Origin: Dryas octopetala
Lineage: Eukaryota > Streptophyta > Magnoliopsida > Rosales > Rosaceae
Direction of reading: 5' to 3'
Assembly (NCBI GenBank): GCA_963921425.1
Contig: OY992840.1
Coordinates: 8,992,501-9,056,500, forward strand
Length of the DNA: 64,000 bases
Positions 37,081 through 47,830 of this stretch are shown one piece after another. How positions within the stretch are numbered: position 1 is the first letter of the stretch; each line of letters opens with the position of its first letter. Below the pieces are notes generated by a model that was given only the letters and a program-made list of their open reading frames with translations, was not told where the DNA came from and did not search any database. The position numbers and the translations under genes are program-made.

Positions 37081-40000
37081 CTAGGATTCAGGGATTTGAA
37101 TCTGGTTCAATCTGCTAAACCAAATTGAATGCAGAACCATATGGAATAAATCATATCTTATTGGTCTTGGATTCCAAAGGAAATGCTTCTGCACCATTTT
37201 CACATTAATTTGCAGAGCACGATATCTCCTCATAGGAATAGCCAATAAAATGTCTCTTAACTTTGGAATATCCTTCTCAGCCACAACAACAGAAAATGAG
37301 CTCCAATCTAGCACCTCACTTAAAGGAGGGGGAAAATTATCTGCAATTATCACCGGGACACACTCATAGTATATGGCCTCAATGATCCTAGGGCTGTTCA
37401 CTTCGTAGCCCATCGGGCAAATGCAATATTTACTTGATTTCATATGTTGGATATATGACATCTTTCGGGAGACTCTAACAGGCAGAGGTCCATAGATTTT
37501 CATGTCTTCATGTTTGTCCTGCCAGTTTTGGAGAAGTGTGGGGCGGACTCTGCCATGCAAGTTTCCTGCAAAGAAGGCAAGGAGTGGGCGCTGTGACACT
37601 CTTAACCCACCAACATTTCTAAGAGGCTTCCTGGGGGTCCTAATAGTAGTTTCTGGAAGTGAAACATCCTTCCCAGCAACAAAAATTCCTTCGGAGGTGT
37701 CAGCGTTGCATAGAGCTTTTATAGTATTTTTAGTTAGTTCCTCATGCAGAGTCAATGTGTAAGGGCCCTGCAGAAGGACAAAACAGAATGAATAGATATT
37801 GAGCAACGGATCCTTAAATTCCACGTATCAACTGAATAGATATCTACTTTCAAAAATTGCTTTCAAATAACACACAGGCAAACATTTCTCTCTCATACGT
37901 GCACACGCACACACACACACACACACACCTCTTCAGCTATTCTGCTGAGGTAGAAGCATTTCCAATAAAACTACAACGAGAGATTCTGGAGTAACAAGTA
38001 CAATAAAACTGCTAATACATTTGAATTCTTTTTTAATCTTCCTAGACAAATTCAAATTCGATCACCAAAGAAATCTTAAAATTTTAAAAAGATAGAGAAT
38101 AGTATAACAGACCATTAGTAATGTGGTACTCTCCAATATTATATTGCTATGATACACAAAGCTGCATGGTTAAATGTAAACAGGAGTACATACATTACAT
38201 AACGGTATATAGCAATTTTACTGTTTTTATAATGGAAATATTATACAACATAAAAGCAAGGCTATATTAAGACAAACAGAAAATTCAACTAGATGTGAAA
38301 ATGATGCCATTAATGATGACGGCCATGCGATGAAAAATATCTGTCTGTGTTTAAAAAGTACAGAATATAGACCAGTGCAAATTTGAAGTTCAATTGTATT
38401 GAGTATTTTATTACTATGCTTTTTTCATGGGACTGATTTAGTGTACCACTAATAGAATGAAAATGAATGTCTTCAGTTCTTACATAGTTAATGACATTAG
38501 CAAAATCAATCTGGATCCAAGCACTTCTGTGGAAAGGAAGAACAGATAACCATACCCAATCATGGCAAGCAACAAGGAAATGATCTGATCCATGTGTGCG
38601 GTTCCAGAAAGGATACTTTGCAGCAATCTTGTTCGCATAGTCTCTCATGAAATTTGATAGTGGTTTCAAATTATGTGAATCAGGTACATAAAGTGCCATC
38701 TGCAACTGGCGCATACTGTAAGGAAGATAAAACAAGTGAGCCTTTTCTGGGTCTCTTGTGACGAACTGCCTGTTTTCCTCCATCAACTTCATGAACCATC
38801 CTTCAGAAGCATAAATTCCTCTGAGATGAGGAGTGTGAAAAATGGGCCTGGCTCCATCACGGTATATGTAAACTTTAAGTATCAGTTCCATCAATTCATA
38901 GCTCCTGAAATTTAGACAAAATTATGGCTTTAAATGGTTCAGAAAATAATACTTCTGTTCGATCATTATCATAAGAAAAGGAAGCCTGGTGAACCCAAAG
39001 GTGTGCTGCCAGACATTCTAGCAACCATTGTTAGATATCTACAAATACAAAAAAGGCATAGAAAGGGATGATTGGGGGGGGGGGGGGGGGGGGGGGGAAG
39101 AAAAAAGAAGAACAACACTAACAAAAAGTATTTGGTCATGAGACATTGCTCTATCAGTTTTAATAAGTATGCTTTCTTCTGACTGATTTAACAAAATTTT
39201 GCAACTAAGAATACAAAATTCTATGAATTTCCTTTGCATTCCACCCTTTTTAGAAATAATTTCATACATGAAATGAACAAGGTCCATAATCATAGATGTA
39301 CTGAGAAACTTATGGTGAATAAGAAATGCAGAACAATTGAAGAACAATTACATGAGAACCTAAGGGTCTTAAATATTTCTGAGAAACTTTAATACTAAAG
39401 GGCATCTTTATTTGTCTCTGAAACATTCCAAAACTAATTTCAATACATTCACTGAAATATGGGTAGCAATTGTAAACTAATAGAGATAATACATGTGAAA
39501 TTTGAGCACAGAGATGAGAACTTATATTCAATATCTCTGATATTTTACCAAAAATATATGCCTTTTAACTTCATTCTGATGTCTACTAGACCATGCAATG
39601 CAGATAAGATTTCCTTTGACCCATCGTACGTCCAACCACTCTTACCATTATATATCTCAAACCTTACATTTAAACACTGCATATGTTCAAGTAGGTGACC
39701 TATGAGAGCATATATTTTTGTCACATGAAGGACTACAAGATCACCCACAATGGATACAAGTTTGTATTCAAAACATTTAACACACACACTGGCAAACATA
39801 TGAATGATTAACTAGCATGATAAAGGAATATGGCAACAGTATTGTGAGATTACCTTTTGAAAACAGAAACATTTCGAAATATAGGGGCATATAGATCAGG
39901 ATCGTCATCAATAACTGCTGGGGCATGCTCAATCTCTTTCTTTGCATACACAAGTGCCTCATTTGGTGTCAAGGACCAAATGAATCTCTAAAATACATAT

Positions 40001-40695
40001 GATACAGTGGTAAGATCATTGGTAACATGTTCCTTTATCCTAATTCAATGAAAAAGAAACAAGAATACCTGCAAGCGATAAGGCACAGTTCTCCGTGGAG
40101 GGGGAGGAGGTATGACCTTTGGCATATTATCTACTTTGTTATTTTTCTTTCTCCTTCTAGATTTTCTTCTCGGAGGAACTGAGGCTATATCTGGTTCAAT
40201 TGGAACTGTGGTACTATCTGGCTCAATTGGAACTGTGGTACTATCTGGCTCAATTGGAACTGTGTTACTATCTGGCTCAATTAGAACTGTGGTACTATCT
40301 GGCTCAATTGGAACTGTGGTACTATCTGGTTCAATTGGAACTGTGGTACTATCTGGCTCAATTGGAACTGAGGCTCTATCTGACTCAATTGGAACTGAGA
40401 GATTCAACTCAATAGAAGAATTCAGTGAAACAAGTTGAAACCGGTTGACGCTTGGCTCAGTAAAGCTCTCATTCGAGCTCATGCTACTGTTCAAGGATTC
40501 GTCTGATGAAATTGCAACAGGCAGAGTGAGGAACCACATGTCCAGCGGATCAGTAAGTATAAGCATTTGTAGTATGACACCAACTGTTGTCATAATGGCC
40601 CCAGCAAAAAATATCCTTTTCCAGTCAATTTTATACCCGGCACAAAGCCGGAAAAATTCTTTCATTAGGATCACAGAAAGGCTCCGCGTTTTCAT
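37081..40695 (-). CDS. GT47 exostosin-family glycosyltransferase, four coding exons, 598 aa
   Basis: Coding exons on the minus strand are 40695-40069, 39987-39854, 38904-38556 and 37767-37081; all junctions keep phase. It is a type II Golgi membrane protein: a short cytoplasmic tail, a single membrane anchor at about 28-47, then a luminal stem and a GT47 catalytic domain from about residue 210. Family marks include the RFIWSLTPNEALVYAKKEI block, IYASEGWFMKLM, the DPEKAHLFYLP motif, FWNRTHGSDHFLVACHDW, KALCNAD..EG, VSLPET and the nucleotide-sugar-binding region GYEVNSPRIIEAIYYECVPVIIAD. The closest group is the plant proteins listed as probable glycosyltransferase At5g03795; the donor and acceptor sugars are unknown, but cell-wall polysaccharide or glycoprotein synthesis is likely. 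The stem holds eight tandem 9-residue repeats (101-172) and a following basic run RRKSRRRKK. The reading frame past the HDW donor at 38556 is intron read-through. Confidence 0.9.
37904..37928. repeat. AC microsatellite
   Basis: An AC dinucleotide tract lies in intron 3 of the GT47 gene. Confidence 0.85.
39074..39097. repeat. 24-base G homopolymer in a GT47 intron
   Basis: A run of 24 G lies within intron 2 of the glycosyltransferase gene (poly-C on the transcribed-sense strand). Runs of G this long are rare in AT-rich plant introns. Confidence 0.85.
40180..40395 (-). repeat. coding minisatellite, eight 27-bp units
   Basis: In the glycosyltransferase stem the 27-bp unit encodes VPIEPDSTT. 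It occurs eight times, with variants VPIESDRAS at the N-terminal end, VLIEPDSNT in unit 5 and VPIEPDIAS at the C-terminal end. Unit length is a multiple of three, so gain or loss of units keeps frame. The antisense strand is also open in two frames across the array, which is an effect of the repeat. Confidence 0.92.
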
Positions 40696-40703
40696 CTCAT
40701 TGC

Positions 40704-40955
40704 ACTACAAGATTTCCACCTCGCCAACATATAAAAATGCAAATACAAAAGGTCCCAACAACCATATCATGAGAATATTAATCTAGAATTCTCCTCAATA
40801 AAGGGTCCAGGTTTGGACATTTCAGCTTTCATGACAAGGTCTGCCCAATTTCCAACAACTAGTGTTTGATAATGTCTGAAGCCTGATCCCTCTCTCTCTG
40901 AAAGGTGTCAACTCCACAGAATTTGGAAAAGGCAGCTTTCTAGTAAAGAATCAAA

Positions 40956-41029
<74 letters not shown>

Positions 41030-41880
41030 AAGAGAAAGAGAAAGAGAGATAGAGAGATTACAGCAGTCAAAATAATGTTCATCAAGCTTTTGCAGTGATC
41101 AAACAGAAAACTATGGGGAACCATAGTTCTATCAAACTATAAACACCTGAGTGATAAAATAAAACTAACTTTTACCTGAATTTTAAAGCACAGAGCAACT
41201 AAATTGTTTTATATAGCAATATATAAACTGGGTCTGTTCAAATTTATGTTCAAGCTCCCAGCTTATGCTTTACCAAATCATAGCATCCATTGTCAGACTG
41301 AAACTACTTAGAATTGTCATCATATTGCCTTCAGAAACAACTAGAACTCACACAATCAAATTGGATATCTTGCTAAGTATCAAAAATTCAAAACTCAATA
41401 GTCTGGGGCAAACCCAATATGCCAAATTCAATTTTACACAGTTGAACAATGAAAAAACAATAGGACCAATATTGTCCTTAATCCACTTCAATTAAACGAC
41501 ATATAAGATGCTTCAGATTTGGTCCGACTGATTACTAAAATTGGCTATAAAAGGTACTCCAACCGTTACCTTTCCAATCATCTAAACTTGGGTTTTTCCT
41601 TTTTGGCTCTTTTGATTCTAAAATTGTCAATTATTCAATAAATTTCGAATTCTAGAATTAGAAATTAAGAAAACAAAGGCAACAGAGGAATAGATTAATA
41701 CATGATTGATAACTATAACATACCTTGATCCAGTGAGGTAGAAGAAGAGAGTCAGCTGAGCTGCAATTGTAGGAATGGTGGGAACTGGTTTGAGAATTGA
41801 ATTCAGAGAAGATGATGGGATATTAGCTGTGTCAGTCAATGAAGAAAACATGTGGGAAACAGAGAGGTGATGGCGAGACA
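40704..41880 (-). promoter_or_regulatory. 5' leader of the GT47 gene with a probable leader intron and uORF
   Basis: A minus-strand donor AAG|GTATG lies at 41724/41723 and an acceptor TTGTAG| before 40704. Joining them would put a leader exon ending at 41724 in front of the coding exon. An upstream ATG at 41851 opens a frame that runs through this junction and ends as TGA overlapping the main start (ATGA at 40695-40692), making a 46-residue uORF. The leader intron would contain the GA tract at 40961-41049. Transcription start is not known, so the uORF is conditional on it lying upstream of 41851. Confidence 0.5.
40961..41049. repeat. GA microsatellite, partly interrupted
   Basis: The first roughly 44 bp are pure AG repeats; the rest alternates AG with AAAG units. 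It lies in the probable leader intron of the GT47 gene. Confidence 0.9.
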
Positions 41881-42469
41881 GCCGGGTAACGGTTCTGGAC
41901 TTTTGGTATAAAATAGCTTTGCTTTTTGGACATTTGACTATTCCAGTTCTAACACCACAAGCAACTAATTAAAAATTGATAATTAGAAGAAAAAAAAAAT
42001 TGTAGATGGGATAGGAGCTATAGCGACAGTTGCTAACTAGTTCAACATTAAGACAAATCAAATTTTACGATATTAATTTTTTATTCTTTATTTACTGGCA
42101 TTTTCTGATTTTCACATTGAATTTTAAAATATCGTTGACTTTTTATAAATAGAAGTACGAGAAAAACTTGCATATAAGTACGCACTCTCTCAACTTTTTA
42201 TCACATTCATTTATTATAAGAGAAAATATTATTTTTTTCGTATGGCACATAGATTAGAAGAAAAAAATTGATTTAATAGCATTTTTCTTTACTTAAAATA
42301 CATTGAAGGAATGGGGATGCTATTCACCAAAAAAACGAATGGTGATGCTCCCGTGGGAGACTATAATGATAATTCTGCCCATAAGAGAGTCATGAATTAT
42401 GATAGGCTATGCCAAAATCATCTCCATTAATCGGTTATCCTATGAGATTATACAATAAATAATTGATAC

Positions 42470-42504
<35 letters not shown>

Positions 42505-42678
42505 GTAGGTCTTCTCTAAAAAATACATATAAAATTTTATGTCACTGCTTGTTATAAGTTGTGCGCTCATATTAAATGTAGGGACAATGCTATGTAGACC
42601 GACTTTTTTCCCAACTTTGTTAAAGTGATGAAATCATTCATGATTCATTTGCGTAATCGCAACACATAACATAAATCA
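41881..42678. other. gene-free DNA upstream of the GT47 gene
   Basis: AT-rich DNA with a T run at about 42471-42498. It probably includes the GT47 promoter near its left end. No clear TATA box was identified on the minus strand. Confidence 0.4.
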
Positions 42679-42686
42679 TGTGTCAC

Positions 42687-43931
42687 CAAGGAATTAAATT
42701 TCGAAATTTTCAGCGAAATTTTACCGAAAATTTTGTTTTTTTAGGGTGTCGAAATCGAAACACATGTTTAATAATTTTTTAAAAAAATTTCGCCGAAATT
42801 TATCAAAATTTATCAAAATTTACCGAAATTTATCGAAATTATCAAAATTTTCATATTTTTTATTTTCTCCAACTTCAGAAATTCACCAAAAATAGCTCGA
42901 GGCTCCAAATAATTCACTGAAAAATTCTACAAACTCATATTGATGAGTACTAATTTCCTATAACCTCAAAATAGTCAAATTGCTTTCAAAAAAATTATGA
43001 AAAATCCTACTCATATAATTTAATTCTGAAAAAAATAATAATAGTCAAATTCTTGAATTTTCATTTTCTAAAATTCATTTTCACACAACTAAGCTCTAGA
43101 ACCACAACCAAAGATCTAAGTTAGTTAAAATAAATTTAAAGAAATTTCTAATTCCTTTAAACAAACCTTAAAACAAATTTGAAAAATTTTAGTTACAAAA
43201 TTACCATAAGCCAAAATTTGGGTTGTTACACTTAGTAAAGACAAAGCTTGGCTAAGTAAGAGACACGAAAAAAAAAGAAGGAAAGATAAAAAATAAAAAA
43301 AAGACTGAAGAGAAAGGCACGGGGAAAAAAAGTAAGGAAAGAAAAAAAAAAAGAAAAAAAATGAGGGGGGGTTTGGGGCCTTTGGGCAATTGGAAAGAAT
43401 AAAAAAAGTTTGAGATTTCTTTTAGTTATTTTAAATCTTAAACTTTAAACATTTCTATATAAAAAAAAATTAAAAGTATCCTAAAGGGCTTAAAACCTAA
43501 TATTCTAAAAAATATAGAGTATATAGGGTTTAATGTATAGATTATAGAGTATAAAGAGTATTAGGTTATATAGAATATATAGAGTATTAAGGTTTAGATT
43601 TTAGTGTATAATTAAATTATAGAGTATAAAGAATATACTAATTTTTTTTATTCATTATACTAATTTTATTTAACAGTATTTGCTCCAGCGCGCATTATAT
43701 TCACCTTATATCACATGAAACCTACTATATAATTTGATTTCTTCAATGTTTTTTATCAATTTAGTAGATAATATGTTAAATAAACATATGGTAAAGTTTC
43801 ATTCAAAATTTCCGTATTTTGATAGCAATTTCTGTCATTTACATCTAATTTCTATCGAAATTTAAAAATCTTCGAAATTTCCGTCAAAATTTTCATCGAA
43901 ATTTCCTCGAAACTCGAAATTTTATTCCTTG
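42687..43931. mobile_element. hAT-like foldback element, 1,245 bp
   Basis: Terminal inverted repeats are CAAGGAATTAAATTTCG on the left and CAAGGAATAAAATTTCG on the reverse of the right. A perfect 8-bp direct repeat TGTGTCAC flanks it at 42679-42686 and 43932-43939. The sub-terminal parts carry many copies of CGAAATTT in both orientations. The interior is AT-rich, with a poly-A/G block near 43265-43370, and has no transposase frame, so it is non-autonomous. Confidence 0.82.
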
Positions 43932-44323
43932 TGTGTCACTTGATATGCACACGGCACACCATTCCATTGTATTAAAATAATAATTTTATAAAGGCAATTT
44001 AAGACTTCGATGAAAGTTGCAAATTGATGATGGTCTTTCCTCGCGCGATAATTGTCAAAGATATTTTATGATCCTTTCCTTGTCGAAGATTAGGTTTCAA
44101 GGATTTTGTTTGGTTTTCAAGGATTTGAACTTTGAATACATGGTGGGGTTTCGGTTGTTTGTTGGGAGTTTTGGGTGCTATTACTGAGATGCTTTTGTGC
44201 GTTTAATTTGGGTGATTGGGTGTTTGGGTTTAGAGGGTTTATGCAATTTCTATTATTTTGTTGCATAAATGAGGTTGTATACTTTGATTGGGAAAATTTT
44301 AACAACAGGACTTCACTTGCTCG

Positions 44324-44547
44324 TAGGGCTGCCCTTTGGTTTGGTTTTTACCGAAGTAAATCGAAAATGAACCGAAAATAACCGATACCAAAATTACCGA
44401 AATCGAACCGAAAACTGAAATTTACCAGAAATTACCGAACCAAAAAATACCGAAACCGAAAAATACCGAAATAAAAAAATACCGAATTTTTTGGTTTTGG
44501 TTTGGTAAGCCCCAATACCGATCCGAATTGACCGATGGGCAGCCCTA
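44324..44547. mobile_element. hAT-like MITE, 224 bp
   Basis: Perfect 11-bp terminal inverted repeats TAGGGCTGCCC are flanked by CTTGCTCG (44316-44323) and CTTGCTCT (44548-44555), an 8-bp duplication with one mismatch. The interior is built from ACCGAAAA and AATACCGAAA motifs and their complements. This end sequence is common among plant hAT MITEs. Confidence 0.8.
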
Positions 44548-44766
44548 CTTGCTCTTGCTCGTGTAGCTGTGCTTGGATGTCTCACAACATAAAAGAAAAA
44601 TTTTTCGACTACCAAGTATATATGATATCGTTTCATAAATGAAATTAGTTAAACCAAAAAAAGAGAATTATGGATATTGCTTATATTATGCAAAACATTT
44701 TATTTTATTTATTTATTTGTTTCTCCTTATTTATTCCATGAATAACCATACAAGGAATAAGAGCAT

Positions 44767-45858
44767 CTAGCAATGAGGAAATATGCAAATACAGAGATAT
44801 TTTTGCTTGGGCATGCCTGGGGCCGGGTCGCAATATGATTCGCTTACTGGATCTATCTCCAGACATTTGTTATTGCATTTTTTGTCGTCTGGTTTGCTGC
44901 AAAACACATTATACAACACTTTTTTGCACCCGTTATCAGCCGCAACCACCACCATATTAGCTACACACAAGACAATTATGTGTTATAACTATAATTTATT
45001 TTATAAACAATTATAATAAATTCAACACAATTACCAGGACTACTATTGGAGCAATGCTATTTACACACACACACACAAAAATTCAAATTTTGTATGTCGA
45101 GTTATATGGCAACATCTTATTTTTGTATGCCTAATAAATTAAGTTTATAGTTTGGGCTGATTTCAAAGTTAATGTAATTTGTAACACACCAATTATGCTT
45201 ATATAGAACTATTGCAATTTGAGGACACACATTTAATTTTTCTCCAATTTAATCGAAGAAAATAGCACGTGAAGCCTATGAGTTAGGGTATTTTAGGATT
45301 TTTAGGTAGTTCAGCTCAGTTTTTACTATTTAAAATACCTCAAATTGTGCATGATTACATGTTATTTTCATCGACCAAATTGATAATTAAGAATGTAATC
45401 AAATTTCAAGAAACTACAAAGTACAAAATTGGCACACTTAAAATTATAGGTATCTTGGTAAGATTTGACTCAACCTACAAAGTATGAAAATATAATATAA
45501 CTTTTTTAGATTTAAGTCGATTGATAACTTCATTTATTTTTCGTAAATAAAACTTTGTAATAAAACTACCACATTATTTGGAGACTACAATTTGAAAAAG
45601 AAGTTTTGATGAATGCTCTAGTATTTATGAATATAATATGATGTCAACATGATTTTATACTTACTATTTGAGTTACTTCTGATCGCTTCGGTAAACATAG
45701 CTGTTTATAGATAAACCAGATGTAATAGTCAGTAAAAACTTGACAGTTTGGCCAATATTTGACATACATAAAGTTTTGCAACAAGACATGGAGAGGTTAC
45801 CTGAACCAAGAAGAATAAGAATGATCAGAAAGTTGAGCATTGGTAGAACTTTGGCCAT
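44767..45858 (-). CDS. defensin-like secreted cysteine-rich peptide, two exons, 83 aa
   Basis: Exon 1 is 45858-45801 and exon 2 is 44960-44767 on the minus strand, joined in phase 1. Exon 1 encodes a hydrophobic signal peptide (MLNFLIILILLGS core). The mature part has eight cysteines in the plant defensin-like order: C..C..CxxxC..C..CxC..C, with CNNKC as the C3xxxC4 pair and CIC as C6xC7, compatible with a cysteine-stabilised alpha-beta fold. An intron at the signal/mature border is the normal layout for this family. Members act outside the cell as antimicrobial or signalling peptides; which applies here is unknown. The subgroup (LCR- or SCR-like) is not certain. A frame that opens at 44970 upstream of exon 2 is intron read-through. 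Confidence 0.8.
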
Positions 45859-45946
45859 CTTAACCTTACAATGTGTATTTTGGCAGAAACAGTAAAAACA
45901 ACCTTACAAATAGCTTAGGCTTGTCATCCTTGTTCATGTGGCATTG

Positions 45947-45954
45947 AATTTATA
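45947..45954 (-). promoter_or_regulatory. probable TATA box of the defensin-like gene
   Basis: On the minus strand CTATAAATTC lies about 90 bp before the start codon at 45858. This is a good spacing for a leader of roughly 60 nt. Confidence 0.55.
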
Positions 45955-45959
45955 GAGCT

Positions 45960-47780
45960 AAAAGATGGTTTTAAAGAGATATAATTATTGTCCTGCCAAT
46001 TATTGAGTATCTGGTAAAACGGTAAACAAATCTTGGTAATTAATGTTGCTGACAATGGGAACAGATCAAACAAACTCAATCAAATTACTTCTTTTCTTTT
46101 TCCTCATCAATGTTACGTGAGCTATCAAGAAATGTCAAACAAACACAATCAGTTACTTTTATTTTATCATTTAATGTAGAATCTAAGTTACAATAACACT
46201 AATTAAGATCATTTCATTTGTTCATCGAATAATGCAATAATATACATGTCACTATCTTATGGTGTATTTGTGCCTTTCCATCGGCCCGTGGTTGGGAGAA
46301 ATTTTCTTATGTAAGATCGTCAAATGTGACTTTCTAGTATGTGACTTCCCTCTCATGAGTAATTATTTTGTATAATTGTATCACAATCACATGATGTGCC
46401 TAATTCACGTATTATAATATGAGTAAATGTTATTAGTACTATTCCTTACAAGTATAAACTCGTTGTGCAAATTGGAGTAGCCTAGTTGGAACAGTCGTAG
46501 AATTTGTCTTTCTACATATGATCCCTCTTTTCCCTAATAAAAAAAAAAAAGTATAAACGCATCGTCTACTCATATTATAACACGTAGATTGATCACACTA
46601 CATGTCTGTGTTACAGTTATACATAATAATTTTTTCTCTCTTACAACATATGCGAATCTCATTATATAAAAGGAAAATTAGAGTTTAGTCATTCAAACAT
46701 TTTTTATTTAGAAAAAAACCTTATGACTTTTTTTTTTTTTCCCAAATAAAGTCCTTATTTTTTATAAATAAAGCCCTTTGATCATTACATTGTCAAAGAA
46801 ATATGTCATTAATTTTTTATTTTTTGAGGATGTAAGGTACGGGTTCACCTTATACCTTCCTAAGGTATAAAATAAGGTTTGTGGAGGCTTCGCTCAAAAT
46901 CTCAGAGTTAAAATCTAAATATAAAGTCGACAAATCAAGGCTTGAGAAAAAATAAAAATGCACTGTCAAACGCTAAAAAATGACCGCCAAAGACTCGGCA
47001 CTTGGTATGTGTGAAAAAATTGAAACTAATGAATTAATATTATGTAATATGAAATGGTTATAATATTATTTAATTTTAGTTAGAATTTTAAAAATTATAA
47101 AATTTTATTTGATAAATTATTTAATTAAAGTACCTAAATATAAGTTTCCATATATAAATAAGGATCTCATAATATGAGTTGTGAGGTAGAGGTTAGTAAG
47201 TTACACATGAGTCTATGACCATCACATTCATTCATCGTAGGTTCTGATTTACTTTTTACATTGAACGACAGAGCAAAAATAAACAGGACGAATGTCACAA
47301 AAAAAAAATCAACAACATATGAGCATAATGGCCAACACGACGTCGTTTTGTAAGCAACCAGCATTAAGAAGGAGTTGGCATATTTTGAACACGTCGAGAT
47401 TTGACACTCCATCCAATCAAACTATGCCACGTCATAATAAGCAAAGCGTAGACTTCCAAGTCACCCAGACTGACGGAATTGCCACTGAAAAAATTATAAA
47501 GTCCTTCCACTTAAAGGAAAACATAACTTCAAAACAAGGTTATTTCAGTCAATTTAGAAGTATTAGGAATTTAAAAGAGTTTTGTCGTACATAAAACTAT
47601 AAAAGTGGTTTAAATATTGTTTTGATAATCCGACTTATTACTGTACCCTTAAAACCCGGTAGATAAATAAAAGAAAGAAAGAAAGAAAATAAAAGACAAA
47701 AAAGCAAAATGAAAACTGTGTGTAAATGGCGTAGTGTGAGTAGGTAGTGAATCTCCAAATTGAAGGGTTTCATTCATCAT
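45960..47780. other. gene-free intergenic DNA
   Basis: AT-rich with homopolymer runs near 46538-46550 and 46729-46741. Frames at 47167-47412 (minus) and 47292-47594 have no motif. The final stretch before 47831 is probably the promoter and leader of the AIM24-family gene. Confidence 0.45.
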
Positions 47781-47830
47781 TTTGTTTGATCTTCGTCAAT
47801 TTCGAGCTGATCATCCTCTGCGGTTTAGCC

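Noticed and set aside
36802..37128. Plus-strand frame of 108 codons
   Set aside because: It overlaps the antisense of the GT47 last exon and its probable 3' UTR and has no recognisable content.
40112..40438. Plus-strand open frames (also 40200-40415) antisense to the GT47 stem, with repeating peptides
   Set aside because: They are mirror readings of the 27-bp minisatellite; a repeat whose unit is a multiple of three stays open in several frames. The minus-strand frame has a full GT47 gene around it.
46477..46552. Segment with TAGCCTAGTTGG and an A run, possible SINE
   Set aside because: Only an A-box-like phrase is present; no B box or body of a known family.
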